Part shown: positions 42,734-50,026 of the stretch, one piece after another
How positions within the stretch are numbered: the stretch's first letter is position 1
Layout: the number at the start of each line of letters is the position of its first letter
Origin: Streptomyces coeruleorubidus
GTDB taxonomy: Bacteria > Actinomycetota > Actinomycetes > Streptomycetales > Streptomycetaceae
NCBI RefSeq assembly: GCF_028885415.1
Contig: NZ_CP118527.1
Coordinates: 4,216,001-4,280,000, forward strand
Reading direction: 5' to 3'
Length of the DNA: 64,000 bases
The notes under the pieces: model-generated
What the model saw: the letters and a program-made list of their open reading frames with translations, nothing else
Databases searched by the model: none
What the model was told of the DNA's origin: nothing
Program-made: the position numbers and the translations under genes

Positions 42734-44460
42734 CTCGTGCTCACCGTCGCCGTGTCCCGTCCCGACCGCAGCACACGCCCCGGCACGGCACCCGTCACCA
42801 CGTCGTCGCGGATCGCCTCGACCCCGTTGACCCACACGGCCCGTACACCGAGCGCCCGGGAGTCCAGCCGCGGGCTGTCACCCGGCAGGTCGTGCACCAG
42901 GGTGGCCGGGCCCGCGTCGATCCGCTCCGGGTCGAACAGGACGAGGTCCGCATGCCAGCCCTCCCGCACCCGCCCCCGCTCCCGCAGGCCGAAGAGCCGG
43001 GCCGGGTCGTCGGTCAGCATCTTCACGGCCTGCTCCAGAGCGAGGAGCTTCCGGCCGCGCAGACAGTCCCCGAGGAACCGGGTCGTGTACGGCGCCCCGC
43101 ACATCCGGTCCAGATGGGCACCCGCGTCGGACCCGCCGAGCAGCACGTCCTCGTGCTGCCAGGTCTGCGCCCGCAGCGCCCAGGACGCCGGGTCGTTGTC
43201 GGGCGGCATCGGCCACAGCACCGTGCGCAGCTCGTCGTGGGCGCAGATCTCCACCAGGCACGCGAAGGGCTCCTGGCCGCGCTCCTCGGCGATGTCCTCG
43301 ACCACGCGCCCCGTCAGCCCGGCGTTCGCCTCGCTGTAGGTGTCGCCGATGACGTACCGCCCGAAGTTCGCCAGCCTCCGGAAGACGCCCGCCTCCTTGG
43401 ACCGGGCCCGCCGCAGCATCTCGGCCCGTACGTCCGGGTCGCGCAGCTTCTCGATCCGCTCGGGCACGGGCAGCCCGAGAATCGGCCCCCACCCGGGGAT
43501 GAGGTTCAGCGCACAGAAAGTCCCCAGCGACATGTTCATGGGCGTGAGGATCGGCATGGTCAGGGCCACGACCCGGCCGCCCGCCTTGCGCGCCTGCTCG
43601 CTCGCCAGGAGCTGCCGGGGCACCCGCTCGGGCACGGCCGCGTCGATGGTCAGGACGTTCCAGTTCAGCGGCCGCCCCGCCGCCGCGCTCATCTCGACGA
43701 ACAGGTCGATCTCCGCGTCGCTGAACTGATCGAGACAGCCCGCGACGATCGCCTCGATCTGCGTGCCCTCGTGCTCGCCGACGGCCCGCGCCAGCGCCAG
43801 CAGCTCGGCCGGTTCGGCATGCCGGGAGGCGACCGGCTGTCCATCGCCGTCGGAGTGACTGGTCGACTGGGTGGTGGACAACCCCCAGGCCCCGGCGTCC
43901 ATGGCCTCCCGCAACAGCCCGGTCATCGCCGCCAGTTGCTCCCCGGTCGGCTGCCCGCCGATGGCCTGCGGTCCCATCACGTACCGCCGCAGCGCACAGT
44001 GCCCCACCATGAACCCGGCGTTGACGGCGATCCGCCCCTCCAGGGCGTCCAGGTACTCCCCGAAGGAATGCCAGTTCCAGGGCGCCCCCTCCTCCAGCGC
44101 CACCAGCGACATGCCCTCGACCTTCGACATCATCCGCCGCGTGTAGTCGGCGTCCTCCGGGCGGTCCGGGTTCAGCGGCGCGAGTGTGAAACCGCAGTTC
44201 CCGCCGGCGACGGTGGTGACCCCGTGGTTCAGGGAGGGCGTGGCGTACGGGTCCCAGAAGAGCTGGGCGTCGTAGTGGGTGTGGGGGTCTACGAAGCCGG
44301 GGGTGAGGACGAGGCCGTGCGCGTCCTCGACCGACAGGGCTTGCTCGGTGATCGTCCCTACGACGGCTATACGCCCGTCCCGTATGCCGACGTCGGCGGT
44401 GTAGGCAGGCGCACCGGTCCCGTCCACGACGGTCGCGCCCTGGATTACGTGATCGAGCAT
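42730..44460 (-). CDS. Amidohydrolase, D-aminoacylase-like
   Basis: The 576-residue metal-dependent hydrolase shows the N-terminal GLVLTPGFVDPHTHYDAQLF metal site (HxH) and the C-terminal LLGGSDAGAHLDRMCGAPYT segment of the N-acyl-D-amino-acid deacylase/dihydroorotase-like superfamily. ATG 44460 is preferred because AGGAGG lies 9 bases upstream; GTG 44469 abuts that site. The preceding LLM gene and the coupled ALDH gene suggest it opens an amide, lactam or similar bond in a degradation route. The exact substrate is unknown. Confidence 0.88.
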   Translation of the reverse strand: MLDHVIQGATVVDGTGAPAYTADVGIRDGRIAVVGTITEQALSVEDAHGLVLTPGFVDPHTHYDAQLFWDPYATPSLNHGVTTVAGGNCGFTLAPLNPDRPEDADYTRRMMSKVEGMSLVALEEGAPWNWHSFGEYLDALEGRIAVNAGFMVGHCALRRYVMGPQAIGGQPTGEQLAAMTGLLREAMDAGAWGLSTTQSTSHSDGDGQPVASRHAEPAELLALARAVGEHEGTQIEAIVAGCLDQFSDAEIDLFVEMSAAAGRPLNWNVLTIDAAVPERVPRQLLASEQARKAGGRVVALTMPILTPMNMSLGTFCALNLIPGWGPILGLPVPERIEKLRDPDVRAEMLRRARSKEAGVFRRLANFGRYVIGDTYSEANAGLTGRVVEDIAEERGQEPFACLVEICAHDELRTVLWPMPPDNDPASWALRAQTWQHEDVLLGGSDAGAHLDRMCGAPYTTRFLGDCLRGRKLLALEQAVKMLTDDPARLFGLRERGRVREGWHADLVLFDPERIDAGPATLVHDLPGDSPRLDSRALGVRAVWVNGVEAIRDDVVTGAVPGRVLRSGRDTATVSTR

Positions 44461-44499
44461 TGGGCTCACCTCCTGATGTGCGGTGGGACGAGTTGCCTA

Positions 44500-44595
44500 G
44501 GGGCGCGGGGCTGTATCGACTTGCGGCTCCGCCGCGTGGGCGCGACCTGCCACACGCCACCCGCACTCGCCACACGGCCCGCACCCCTACGGCGA
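44500..44595. repeat. GC-rich intergenic repeat of Streptomyces type
   Basis: The gap between the LLM and amidohydrolase genes holds GGGGCGCGGGGCTGTATCGA, then TGCGGCTCCGCCGCGTGGGC, ending in CCGCACCCCTACGGCGA. I recall near-identical runs scattered in intergenic regions of many Streptomyces genomes. The core CGGCTCCGCCGCGTGG can fold. It could act as a processing or termination structure inside the operon. Recognition is from memory, not a search. Confidence 0.45.
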
Positions 44596-45714
44596 TTACG
44601 CGCTCTGCCGGAAACGGGACGTCCGATGCACAGGATCCGTATCGATCTTCGGAACCACGTGCTCCCCGACCAGCCGGATCGTCTGCAGGGTCTCGTCCTT
44701 CGGCACCCCCACCGGCAGCCCGAAACTCAACTGGTCCGCCCCCGCCTGCTCCCACCGCTTGCACTGCGTGAGCACTTCGTCCGGATCCCCGCAGATCAGC
44801 AGCTCCTCCTCGATGAGGACCTCCACGAACTCCTCGGTGTACTCCGGCAGCGTTTCCGGCCACACCGGAAACCCCTCGGGCCGCGGGAACGTGTCGTGGT
44901 ACCGGAACACCAGCGACGGCAGATAGTGCAGCTGCCCGTTCGCCGCGATCCGCACCGCCTCCTCATGCGTCGGCGCACAGATCGCCGTGGTCGTCACCAT
45001 CACGTTGTCGTTGACGAAGTCACCGACCGGCTCGGCATCCACGATCGCCGTCTTGTACTGCTCCAGCACCCACTCCATGTCGGAGACCTTCTGCACGCTG
45101 AAGCCGAGCACGCCGAGCCCCTTCTTCGCGGCCATGGCGTACGACGGCGGCGACCCGGCCGCGTACCACATCGCCGGGTGCGAGCCGCCGTACGGCTTCG
45201 GCAGGACCTTCCTCGGCGGCAGCGACCAGTGTTTGCCCTGGAAGCCGACGTACTCGTCCTGGAGCCACATCTTGGGGAACTCGGCGATGGTCTCTTCCCA
45301 GATCTCCTTGGTGTGGTTCATGTCGGTCACCCCAGGCATGAAGCCCAGGATCTCGTGCGACCCGGCACCCCGCCCGCTGCCGAACTCGAACCGCCCCTCG
45401 CTGAGATGGTCGAGCATGGCGACCTTCTCGGCGACCTTCACGGGGTGGTTGACCGGGGCGAGCGGGTTGAAGATGCCCGAGCCCAGGTGGATCCGCTCCG
45501 TGGCGTGTGCCAGGTACCCGAGGAAGACGTCGTTGGCGGAGAGGTGCGAGTACTCATCCAGGAAGTGGTGCTCGGAGGCCCAGGCGTACTTGAAGCCCGA
45601 CTTGTCCGCCTGGATGACGTACTCGGTCTCCTCCATCAGCGCCTTGTGCTCGGCGAGCGGGTCGGTCTCGGCCCGTTTGCCCACGTATCCCTGTACGAAG
45701 ACTCCGAATTCCAA
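44596..45714 (-). CDS. LLM-class flavin-dependent oxidoreductase
   Basis: The 372-residue TIM-barrel monooxygenase starts MEFGVFVQGYVGKR and holds WASEHHFLDEYSHLSANDVF, LAPVNHPVKVAEKVAMLDHL and FGSGRGAGSHEI, all typical of the bacterial luciferase family. The start codon is TTG at 45714; an in-frame stop lies just ahead of it, leaving no upstream start. It is the first gene of an operon with an amidohydrolase and an ALDH. Two shared palindromes lie 26 and 87 bases upstream of it. FMN or F420 could be the cofactor. Confidence 0.92.
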   Translation of the reverse strand: MEFGVFVQGYVGKRAETDPLAEHKALMEETEYVIQADKSGFKYAWASEHHFLDEYSHLSANDVFLGYLAHATERIHLGSGIFNPLAPVNHPVKVAEKVAMLDHLSEGRFEFGSGRGAGSHEILGFMPGVTDMNHTKEIWEETIAEFPKMWLQDEYVGFQGKHWSLPPRKVLPKPYGGSHPAMWYAAGSPPSYAMAAKKGLGVLGFSVQKVSDMEWVLEQYKTAIVDAEPVGDFVNDNVMVTTTAICAPTHEEAVRIAANGQLHYLPSLVFRYHDTFPRPEGFPVWPETLPEYTEEFVEVLIEEELLICGDPDEVLTQCKRWEQAGADQLSFGLPVGVPKDETLQTIRLVGEHVVPKIDTDPVHRTSRFRQSA

Positions 45715-45739
45715 GGAGATTCACCGCCCCACGGTCAGT

Positions 45740-45756
45740 TCTGACGATCCGTCAGA
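45740..45756. promoter_or_regulatory. CTGACG-N3-CGTCAG operator, site 2
   Basis: TCTGACG/CGTCAGA with spacer ATC, 7-base perfect arms, 25 bases upstream of the LLM TTG start. It shares the whole 7-base arms with site 1. Confidence 0.75.
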
Positions 45757-45800
45757 TACATGGCTCCGACTGTTCCACCGCTCCCCCGGGAGCGTCAATA

Positions 45801-45817
45801 GCTGACGGTTCGTCAGC
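45801..45817. promoter_or_regulatory. CTGACG-N3-CGTCAG operator, site 3
   Basis: GCTGACG/CGTCAGC with spacer GTT, 7-base perfect arms, 61 bases centre to centre from site 2. It sits between the SDR stop and the LLM promoter. Confidence 0.72.
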
Positions 45818-45828
45818 CCGAGCGGGGC

Positions 45829-46599
45829 TCAGACGACGCTCACGCCCGCCAGCCACCCGCCGTCGATCACGAACGGCTGCCCGGTGATGTAGGAGGACTC
45901 CTCGCACGACAGGAACAGGGCGAGCCGCGCCACCTCCTCCGGCCGGCCGACCCGCCCCAGCGGCACGAGCTTGCGGTACAGCCGGTCGAGCCCCCTGGCC
46001 GTCTCCTCCGGGTCGGCGTCCGGGTCCAGCCGGGCCGGGTTGGACATCGCGGTGTCGATGGCGCCGGGGCAGACGGCGTTGACGCGTATCCCCCGCCCGG
46101 CCAGCTCCAGCGCGGCGACCCGGGTCAGACCGACCACGGCGTGCTTGCTGGCCGCGTAGGCACCCACCGCCGCCATCCCGGTCAGGCCGGTGTACGAGGC
46201 GGTGTTGACGATCGTGCCGCCGTCGGACATCTCGGGGGCGACGGCCCTGATACCGAGGAAGCAGCCCACCTGGTTGACCTGGACGACCTGCATGAACTCG
46301 TCGAGGGGCGTGTCGAGGAGGGAGCTGAAGCGCAGGATGCCGGCGTTGTTGACGAGCCCGTCGACCTGGCCGTAGGCGTCCCTGGCGGCGGCGACGGCCG
46401 TCTGCCAGTCGCCCTCCCGGCCGACGTCGAGATGGACGTACCGGGCGCCGATCTCCTTCGCGAGGGCCTCGCCCTGCTCGTCGAGGACGTCCGCCACGAC
46501 CACCCGGGCACCCTCGGCCGCGAACAGCCTGGCCTCCTGCTCGCCCTGGCCGCGCGCTGCGCCGGTGATGATGACGACCCGTCCGTCGAGCTTGCCCAT
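45829..46599 (-). CDS. SDR-family oxidoreductase (3-oxoacyl-ACP reductase-like)
   Basis: The 256-residue enzyme has a full SDR set: TGAARGQGEQEARLF, NNAG, NTASYTGLTG (serine), YAASK and CPGAIDTAMSNP. An aspartate after the second strand (VVVADVLDEQG) favours NAD(H). GAAGGGGG precedes the ATG. The shared palindrome lies 53 bases upstream, assigning it to the same regulon as the LLM operon downstream. Steroid- or terpenoid-alcohol oxidation would fit, but the substrate is unknown. Confidence 0.93.
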   Translation of the reverse strand: MGKLDGRVVIITGAARGQGEQEARLFAAEGARVVVADVLDEQGEALAKEIGARYVHLDVGREGDWQTAVAAARDAYGQVDGLVNNAGILRFSSLLDTPLDEFMQVVQVNQVGCFLGIRAVAPEMSDGGTIVNTASYTGLTGMAAVGAYAASKHAVVGLTRVAALELAGRGIRVNAVCPGAIDTAMSNPARLDPDADPEETARGLDRLYRKLVPLGRVGRPEEVARLALFLSCEESSYITGQPFVIDGGWLAGVSVV

Positions 46600-46652
46600 G
46601 GCAGCCCCCTTCGCGCGGTGGACACGGTGGATTCCGCATCGTACCGAGATAC

Positions 46653-46667
46653 CTGACGAAGCGTCAG
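46653..46667. promoter_or_regulatory. CTGACG-N3-CGTCAG operator, site 4
   Basis: CTGACG/CGTCAG with spacer AAG, perfect 6-base arms, 53 bases upstream of the SDR ATG and 99 before the divergent secreted-protein gene. Confidence 0.7.
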
Positions 46668-46766
46668 ATGCAAGCCCTGGGCGTTGCTGAGGCGATTCTC
46701 ACGTAACCCGCAAGTAGGGATGTTTGACCCTGTCGGGGGCGGTCGGGAACTTCCAGGATCTGGCCC

Positions 46767-47510
46767 ATGGCCAAGAGAAGACTGAAGAACAGAAAGATCA
46801 GGATCATCGCGATCGGATCGGCCCTCGTGACCGGCGGTGCCGTGGCCACGGTGCTGCTGCCGTCGGCGAACGCCGCCGACGAGAAGACACCCGAGCAGAT
46901 CATGACGATGTGCCAGAGGGCCAAGGTCCTCAACGGGAAACAGCAGTCCATCTCCGACTTCGGTGGCCACCCCATCGCCGGGCCCGGTTTCGCGTCCGAC
47001 AACTGCGATTTCGTCGAGACGAACTTCGAGACCTTCGACGGACCGACCGAAAAGGCCTCCATCGACTTCCCGAACTGCGAACCGAACGCCACCGAACCGG
47101 CGAAGGTGTCGGTCACCTGGCAGGCGACCGCCGCACAGGGCCAGGGCAAGTACACCTCCACCCAGCAGGGCGGTGCCGGAGGGCTCTTCGGGGCGCTGAG
47201 CGGATCCTGGGTCAAGCACAAGGGCACCCTCGACATGACCGTCAGGTCGGCGACCGCCGGTGACACGGAACAGCGGGAAGTCCCCGTCGGCAAGGTGCTC
47301 CACATGGAGTTCACGCCGAAGATGCAGCGCATGACGGGCGAATGGCGAGTGCGGATCGACGCGCGTGAGGCGACGACCGTCACCAATCCCACTCCGGAAC
47401 AGAACTTCGTGGCGCCGGAGGTCGTCGAGGGCCCGGTCGTGCTGCCGGGCGCGGCCGGCGCTCCGGGTGTCGTGGACGGCACCTCCAAGGCCGTACTGAC
47501 CGACTGCTGA
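46767..47510 (+). CDS. Secreted beta-rich protein of unknown function
   Basis: The 247-residue product has a basic N-terminus and a signal peptide (IIAIGSALVTGGAVATVLL, cleavage near ANAA-DEK). The mature part is beta-rich with a Cys pair (CDFVETNFETF, NCEPNATEP), a glycine loop QQGGAGGLFGALSGSW and VPVGKVLHMEFTPKMQRMTG. The strand and loop pattern is like the C-terminal half of aerolysin/ETX-type pore proteins, a weak resemblance. A second gene of similar layout follows 36 bases downstream. No homologue of known function recognised. Confidence 0.7.
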   Translation: MAKRRLKNRKIRIIAIGSALVTGGAVATVLLPSANAADEKTPEQIMTMCQRAKVLNGKQQSISDFGGHPIAGPGFASDNCDFVETNFETFDGPTEKASIDFPNCEPNATEPAKVSVTWQATAAQGQGKYTSTQQGGAGGLFGALSGSWVKHKGTLDMTVRSATAGDTEQREVPVGKVLHMEFTPKMQRMTGEWRVRIDAREATTVTNPTPEQNFVAPEVVEGPVVLPGAAGAPGVVDGTSKAVLTDC

Positions 47511-47546
47511 CCGACCGCAGCCTTCCTTCCCCCACAGGAGAACCCC

Positions 47547-48338
47547 ATGACACGCACCGGCCGCTCGAGAAGCCACCGGAGCAAGAAGAAGCGCATCACC
47601 CTCGCGCTGGCCCCGCTGGCGGCCGTCGCGGTGGCCGTGCCGCTGATGAACCCCGCGGGCGCCGCCACCCCTTCCGAGGTGTCCGCCGACTGCTCGGCGG
47701 ACTCGGACAAGCTGGAGAACTGCGAGTTCGTCGACGTCCAGTTCAAGCGGGACAGCCTCGGGCCCAATCAGCGCGTCTCCGCGGTGACCGACAACTGCGG
47801 ATCGACAAGCACCGCCTCGAAGACCTTCAACGTGAGCACGTCCGTCACCAGGACCATCCAGCTGGAGGACGGATTCACCGCGGCCGTCGACACGAAACTC
47901 GGCAATTCCTTCTTCGAGATCGGCGCGAAGTTCAGCACGTCCGAGATCAACATCACGCGTGACGACAAGACCACCACCTTGCAGTTCAGCAGGACTGACA
48001 CCGTGCAGGCGGACAGCATCGGGTTCTTCATGTGGTCCGCGAAGCGCACCGACGTGAGCGGCTACCTCAAGGCCACGTACAAGGAGGCGCAGGACGGAGG
48101 CAAGGTCTTCTTCTCCCCGAGCGAGGGCGCCACGAGCGTGCACGTCTTCTATCCGCAGATCCTGAGGAACGGCACCCCCGACGGGCGGCTGTGGCTGCGC
48201 AACGTGAAGTGCGGCACGCCTGAGGCGTCGGGCCTGCTCAATTCCACGCGTGCCCTGAGGTCCGAACCGGGATTCGGTGAGGCCGGCGAGAACATCACCG
48301 ACGTCGAGATCCCGCTGTCGGAGATTCCGGCGCCGTAG
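47547..48338 (+). CDS. Secreted beta-rich protein, aerolysin-like pattern
   Basis: The 263-residue product has a strongly basic leader and signal peptide (LALAPLAAVAVAVPLMNPAG, cleavage near AGAA-TPS). The mature protein has two early cysteines (DCSADSDKLENCEF). Ser/Thr-alternating strands follow: TASKTFNVSTSVTRTIQLED, then KFSTSEINITRDDKTTTLQF and a final FMWSAKRTDVSGYLKATYKE. That alternating amphipathic pattern resembles the pore-forming beta-hairpin module of aerolysin/ETX-MTX2 proteins. This is pattern-based inference. AGGAG precedes the ATG, and it is cotranscribed with the previous gene. Confidence 0.68.
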   Translation: MTRTGRSRSHRSKKKRITLALAPLAAVAVAVPLMNPAGAATPSEVSADCSADSDKLENCEFVDVQFKRDSLGPNQRVSAVTDNCGSTSTASKTFNVSTSVTRTIQLEDGFTAAVDTKLGNSFFEIGAKFSTSEINITRDDKTTTLQFSRTDTVQADSIGFFMWSAKRTDVSGYLKATYKEAQDGGKVFFSPSEGATSVHVFYPQILRNGTPDGRLWLRNVKCGTPEASGLLNSTRALRSEPGFGEAGENITDVEIPLSEIPAP

Positions 48339-48358
48339 CCGGAGAACCTCCGAGGTCC

Positions 48359-49000
48359 TCAGATGCGAAGCACGGGCGCGGCTCCCAGCCACCTCAGGAC
48401 CGCGTCCGTGCTGCCGCGTGCGTCCAGCTTGGCGTAGATGTTGCTGAGGTTGTTGCGGACGGTCTTCTCGCTCAGCCGTAACCGCAGCCCGATCTCCTGA
48501 GCGCCCAGCCCGGTCGACAGCAGCTCCATGATCTGCCGCTCGCGCGGCGAGAGCCTACCGCGCAGCCGCTCCAGCGCCGTGTCGTGCGTGGACGACGCCC
48601 GGCGGGCCCCCTCGCGCAGGGCCGCGCAGGCCGCCGGGGAGAGGTAGGTGTGCCCGATGGTGGCCCCGACGACGGCAGAGGAGAGCATGCAGGTGCAGTA
48701 GTCGCCCTCGACCAGATACCCGGCGCCGCCCCGGAACACCTCCACGATGGTCTCGGCGTCCCGGTGCGGAGCGATCACGATCAGCGGCACGCCGCCGGCC
48801 CGCAACTCCCGCAGGGCGTCAACCGGTTCGGCGCAGCGCAGGACGACGACGTCCACGCCGCCCGGGATACGGAAGGGCGGGGGCGGGCGCAGGCTCACCA
48901 CCCGCTCGACGTACGGGTCGTCCGGGGCCGGCCAGTCGGGATGCGGCCAGGTGCCCTCGGGGCAGGCGAGGGCGACGGAGAGTTTCCGGGAAGTGCGCAC
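48359..49000 (-). CDS. LuxR-type regulator with atypical receiver
   Basis: The 213-residue protein has a clear C-terminal LuxR helix-turn-helix (LSPRERQIMELLSTGLGAQE, IGLRLRLSEKTVRNNLSNIY). The N-terminal domain has receiver-like topology but lacks the acidic pocket, and the phosphoacceptor position reads VVLRCAEP (no aspartate). It is therefore probably not phosphorylated; it may sense a ligand or act constitutively. No kinase gene is adjacent. Upstream lie repeated TCCGTACG motifs. It is convergent with the secreted-protein pair. Confidence 0.85.
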   Translation of the reverse strand: MRTSRKLSVALACPEGTWPHPDWPAPDDPYVERVVSLRPPPPFRIPGGVDVVVLRCAEPVDALRELRAGGVPLIVIAPHRDAETIVEVFRGGAGYLVEGDYCTCMLSSAVVGATIGHTYLSPAACAALREGARRASSTHDTALERLRGRLSPRERQIMELLSTGLGAQEIGLRLRLSEKTVRNNLSNIYAKLDARGSTDAVLRWLGAAPVLRI

Positions 49001-49023
49001 GTCATTGTGTCCTTCCGCCGAAG

Positions 49024-49058
49024 CCGTACGAGTCCGTACGTGTCCGTACGTCCGTACA
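49024..49058. promoter_or_regulatory. Tandem TCCGTACG repeats before luxR-type gene
   Basis: CCGTACG at 49024-49030, TCCGTACG at 49033-49040 and 49043-49050, and TCCGTACA at 49051-49058. The first three are phased at about 10 bases (one helix turn). Each contains the self-complementary CGTACG. They sit 24-58 bases upstream of the atypical LuxR gene's start. Confidence 0.55.
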
Positions 49059-49102
49059 TACGGAGGCCGGCGTGGACATGTTCAAGCTTTCAAGGAACGC
49101 GC

Positions 49103-50026
49103 TTACGACAGCAGCGGCGCGACCTCCTCCCCGAACTGCCCGATCTGCTGGGCGAGTTCGTCCCGGCTGCGGCTGCGGAACCGCACCTGGACCTGGTCCA
49201 CCCCCATCGCGGAAAAGGCCCGCAACGACTCGGCGATGGCGTCGGCGGGCCCGCCGAGCGTCCGCCGCCCGACGTCCCAGCCCGCCGTCCCGACGTACAG
49301 GGGCTCGGCGATGGCGCCCACGGTGAACGGCCCCTCGATCCCGGCCTCTTCCCTGAGCCGCCGTATCCGCGCGATCCGGTCCGGCAGCAGGTCCCTCGGG
49401 TCTCCCTGCGGCAGCCAGCCGTCGCCCTTGAGCGCGGCCCGTCGCAGGGCGGCGGGCGAGGACCCGCCGACCCAGAGGGGGACACGGTCCTGCGCCGGGC
49501 GGGGCCGCTGCCCGAGTCCCTCGAAGTCGTACAGCTTGCCGTGGTGTTCGGGGAACTCCTGCGGCCCGAGGGCGGCGCGCAGGGCGTCGATCGACTCGTC
49601 CAGCACGGCCCCGCGCCGCTCGAAGTCGGCCCCCAGCGCCTCGAACTCCTCCCGGACATGCCCGGCCCCGACCCCGAGGACCAGCCGGCCGCCCGACAGA
49701 TGGTCGAGGGTGGCGTACTGCTTGGCGGTGAGCAGCGGATGCCGCAGCCCCACCACGGCGACGTGGCTGAGCAGCCGGGTCCGCTCGGTGGCCGCCGCGA
49801 GGAAGGCGAGGGTGGCGACCGGGTCGTACCAGACCGTGCTCATCGCGGAGGCGAGGCGGCGCGGGATGGCGACGTGGTCGCAGCACGCCAGGTAGGCGAA
49901 GCCGGCGCGGTCGGCGGCGCGGGCGACGGCGAGGAGGTCCTCGGGTCCGGCGGCGGCTTCCCAGGGTTCGGCGTAGATCGTGCTCTGGGACTGGACCGGG
50001 AGCTGGATCCCGTAGGCCAGGCTCAC
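49103..50026 (-). CDS. LLM-class F420-dependent oxidoreductase
   Basis: The 307-residue TIM-barrel protein begins SLAYGIQLPVQSQSTIYAE and carries FAYLACCDHVAIP, LRHPLLTAKQYATLDHLSGG, LVLGVGAGHVREEFEALG and a closing MGVDQVQVRF. These are hallmarks of the F420-dependent TIGR03619-like group. The GTG start overlaps the stop of the upstream amidohydrolase (GTGA). The two form an operon with a CTGACG-N3-CGTCAG site at its promoter. Confidence 0.9.
   Translation of the reverse strand: MSLAYGIQLPVQSQSTIYAEPWEAAAGPEDLLAVARAADRAGFAYLACCDHVAIPRRLASAMSTVWYDPVATLAFLAAATERTRLLSHVAVVGLRHPLLTAKQYATLDHLSGGRLVLGVGAGHVREEFEALGADFERRGAVLDESIDALRAALGPQEFPEHHGKLYDFEGLGQRPRPAQDRVPLWVGGSSPAALRRAALKGDGWLPQGDPRDLLPDRIARIRRLREEAGIEGPFTVGAIAEPLYVGTAGWDVGRRTLGGPADAIAESLRAFSAMGVDQVQVRFRSRSRDELAQQIGQFGEEVAPLLS

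Noticed and set aside
42878..44863. A second long minus-strand frame over the D-aminoacylase-like gene
   Set aside because: It is a shifted frame of the same gene, rich in Arg and Gly, with no motifs of its own.
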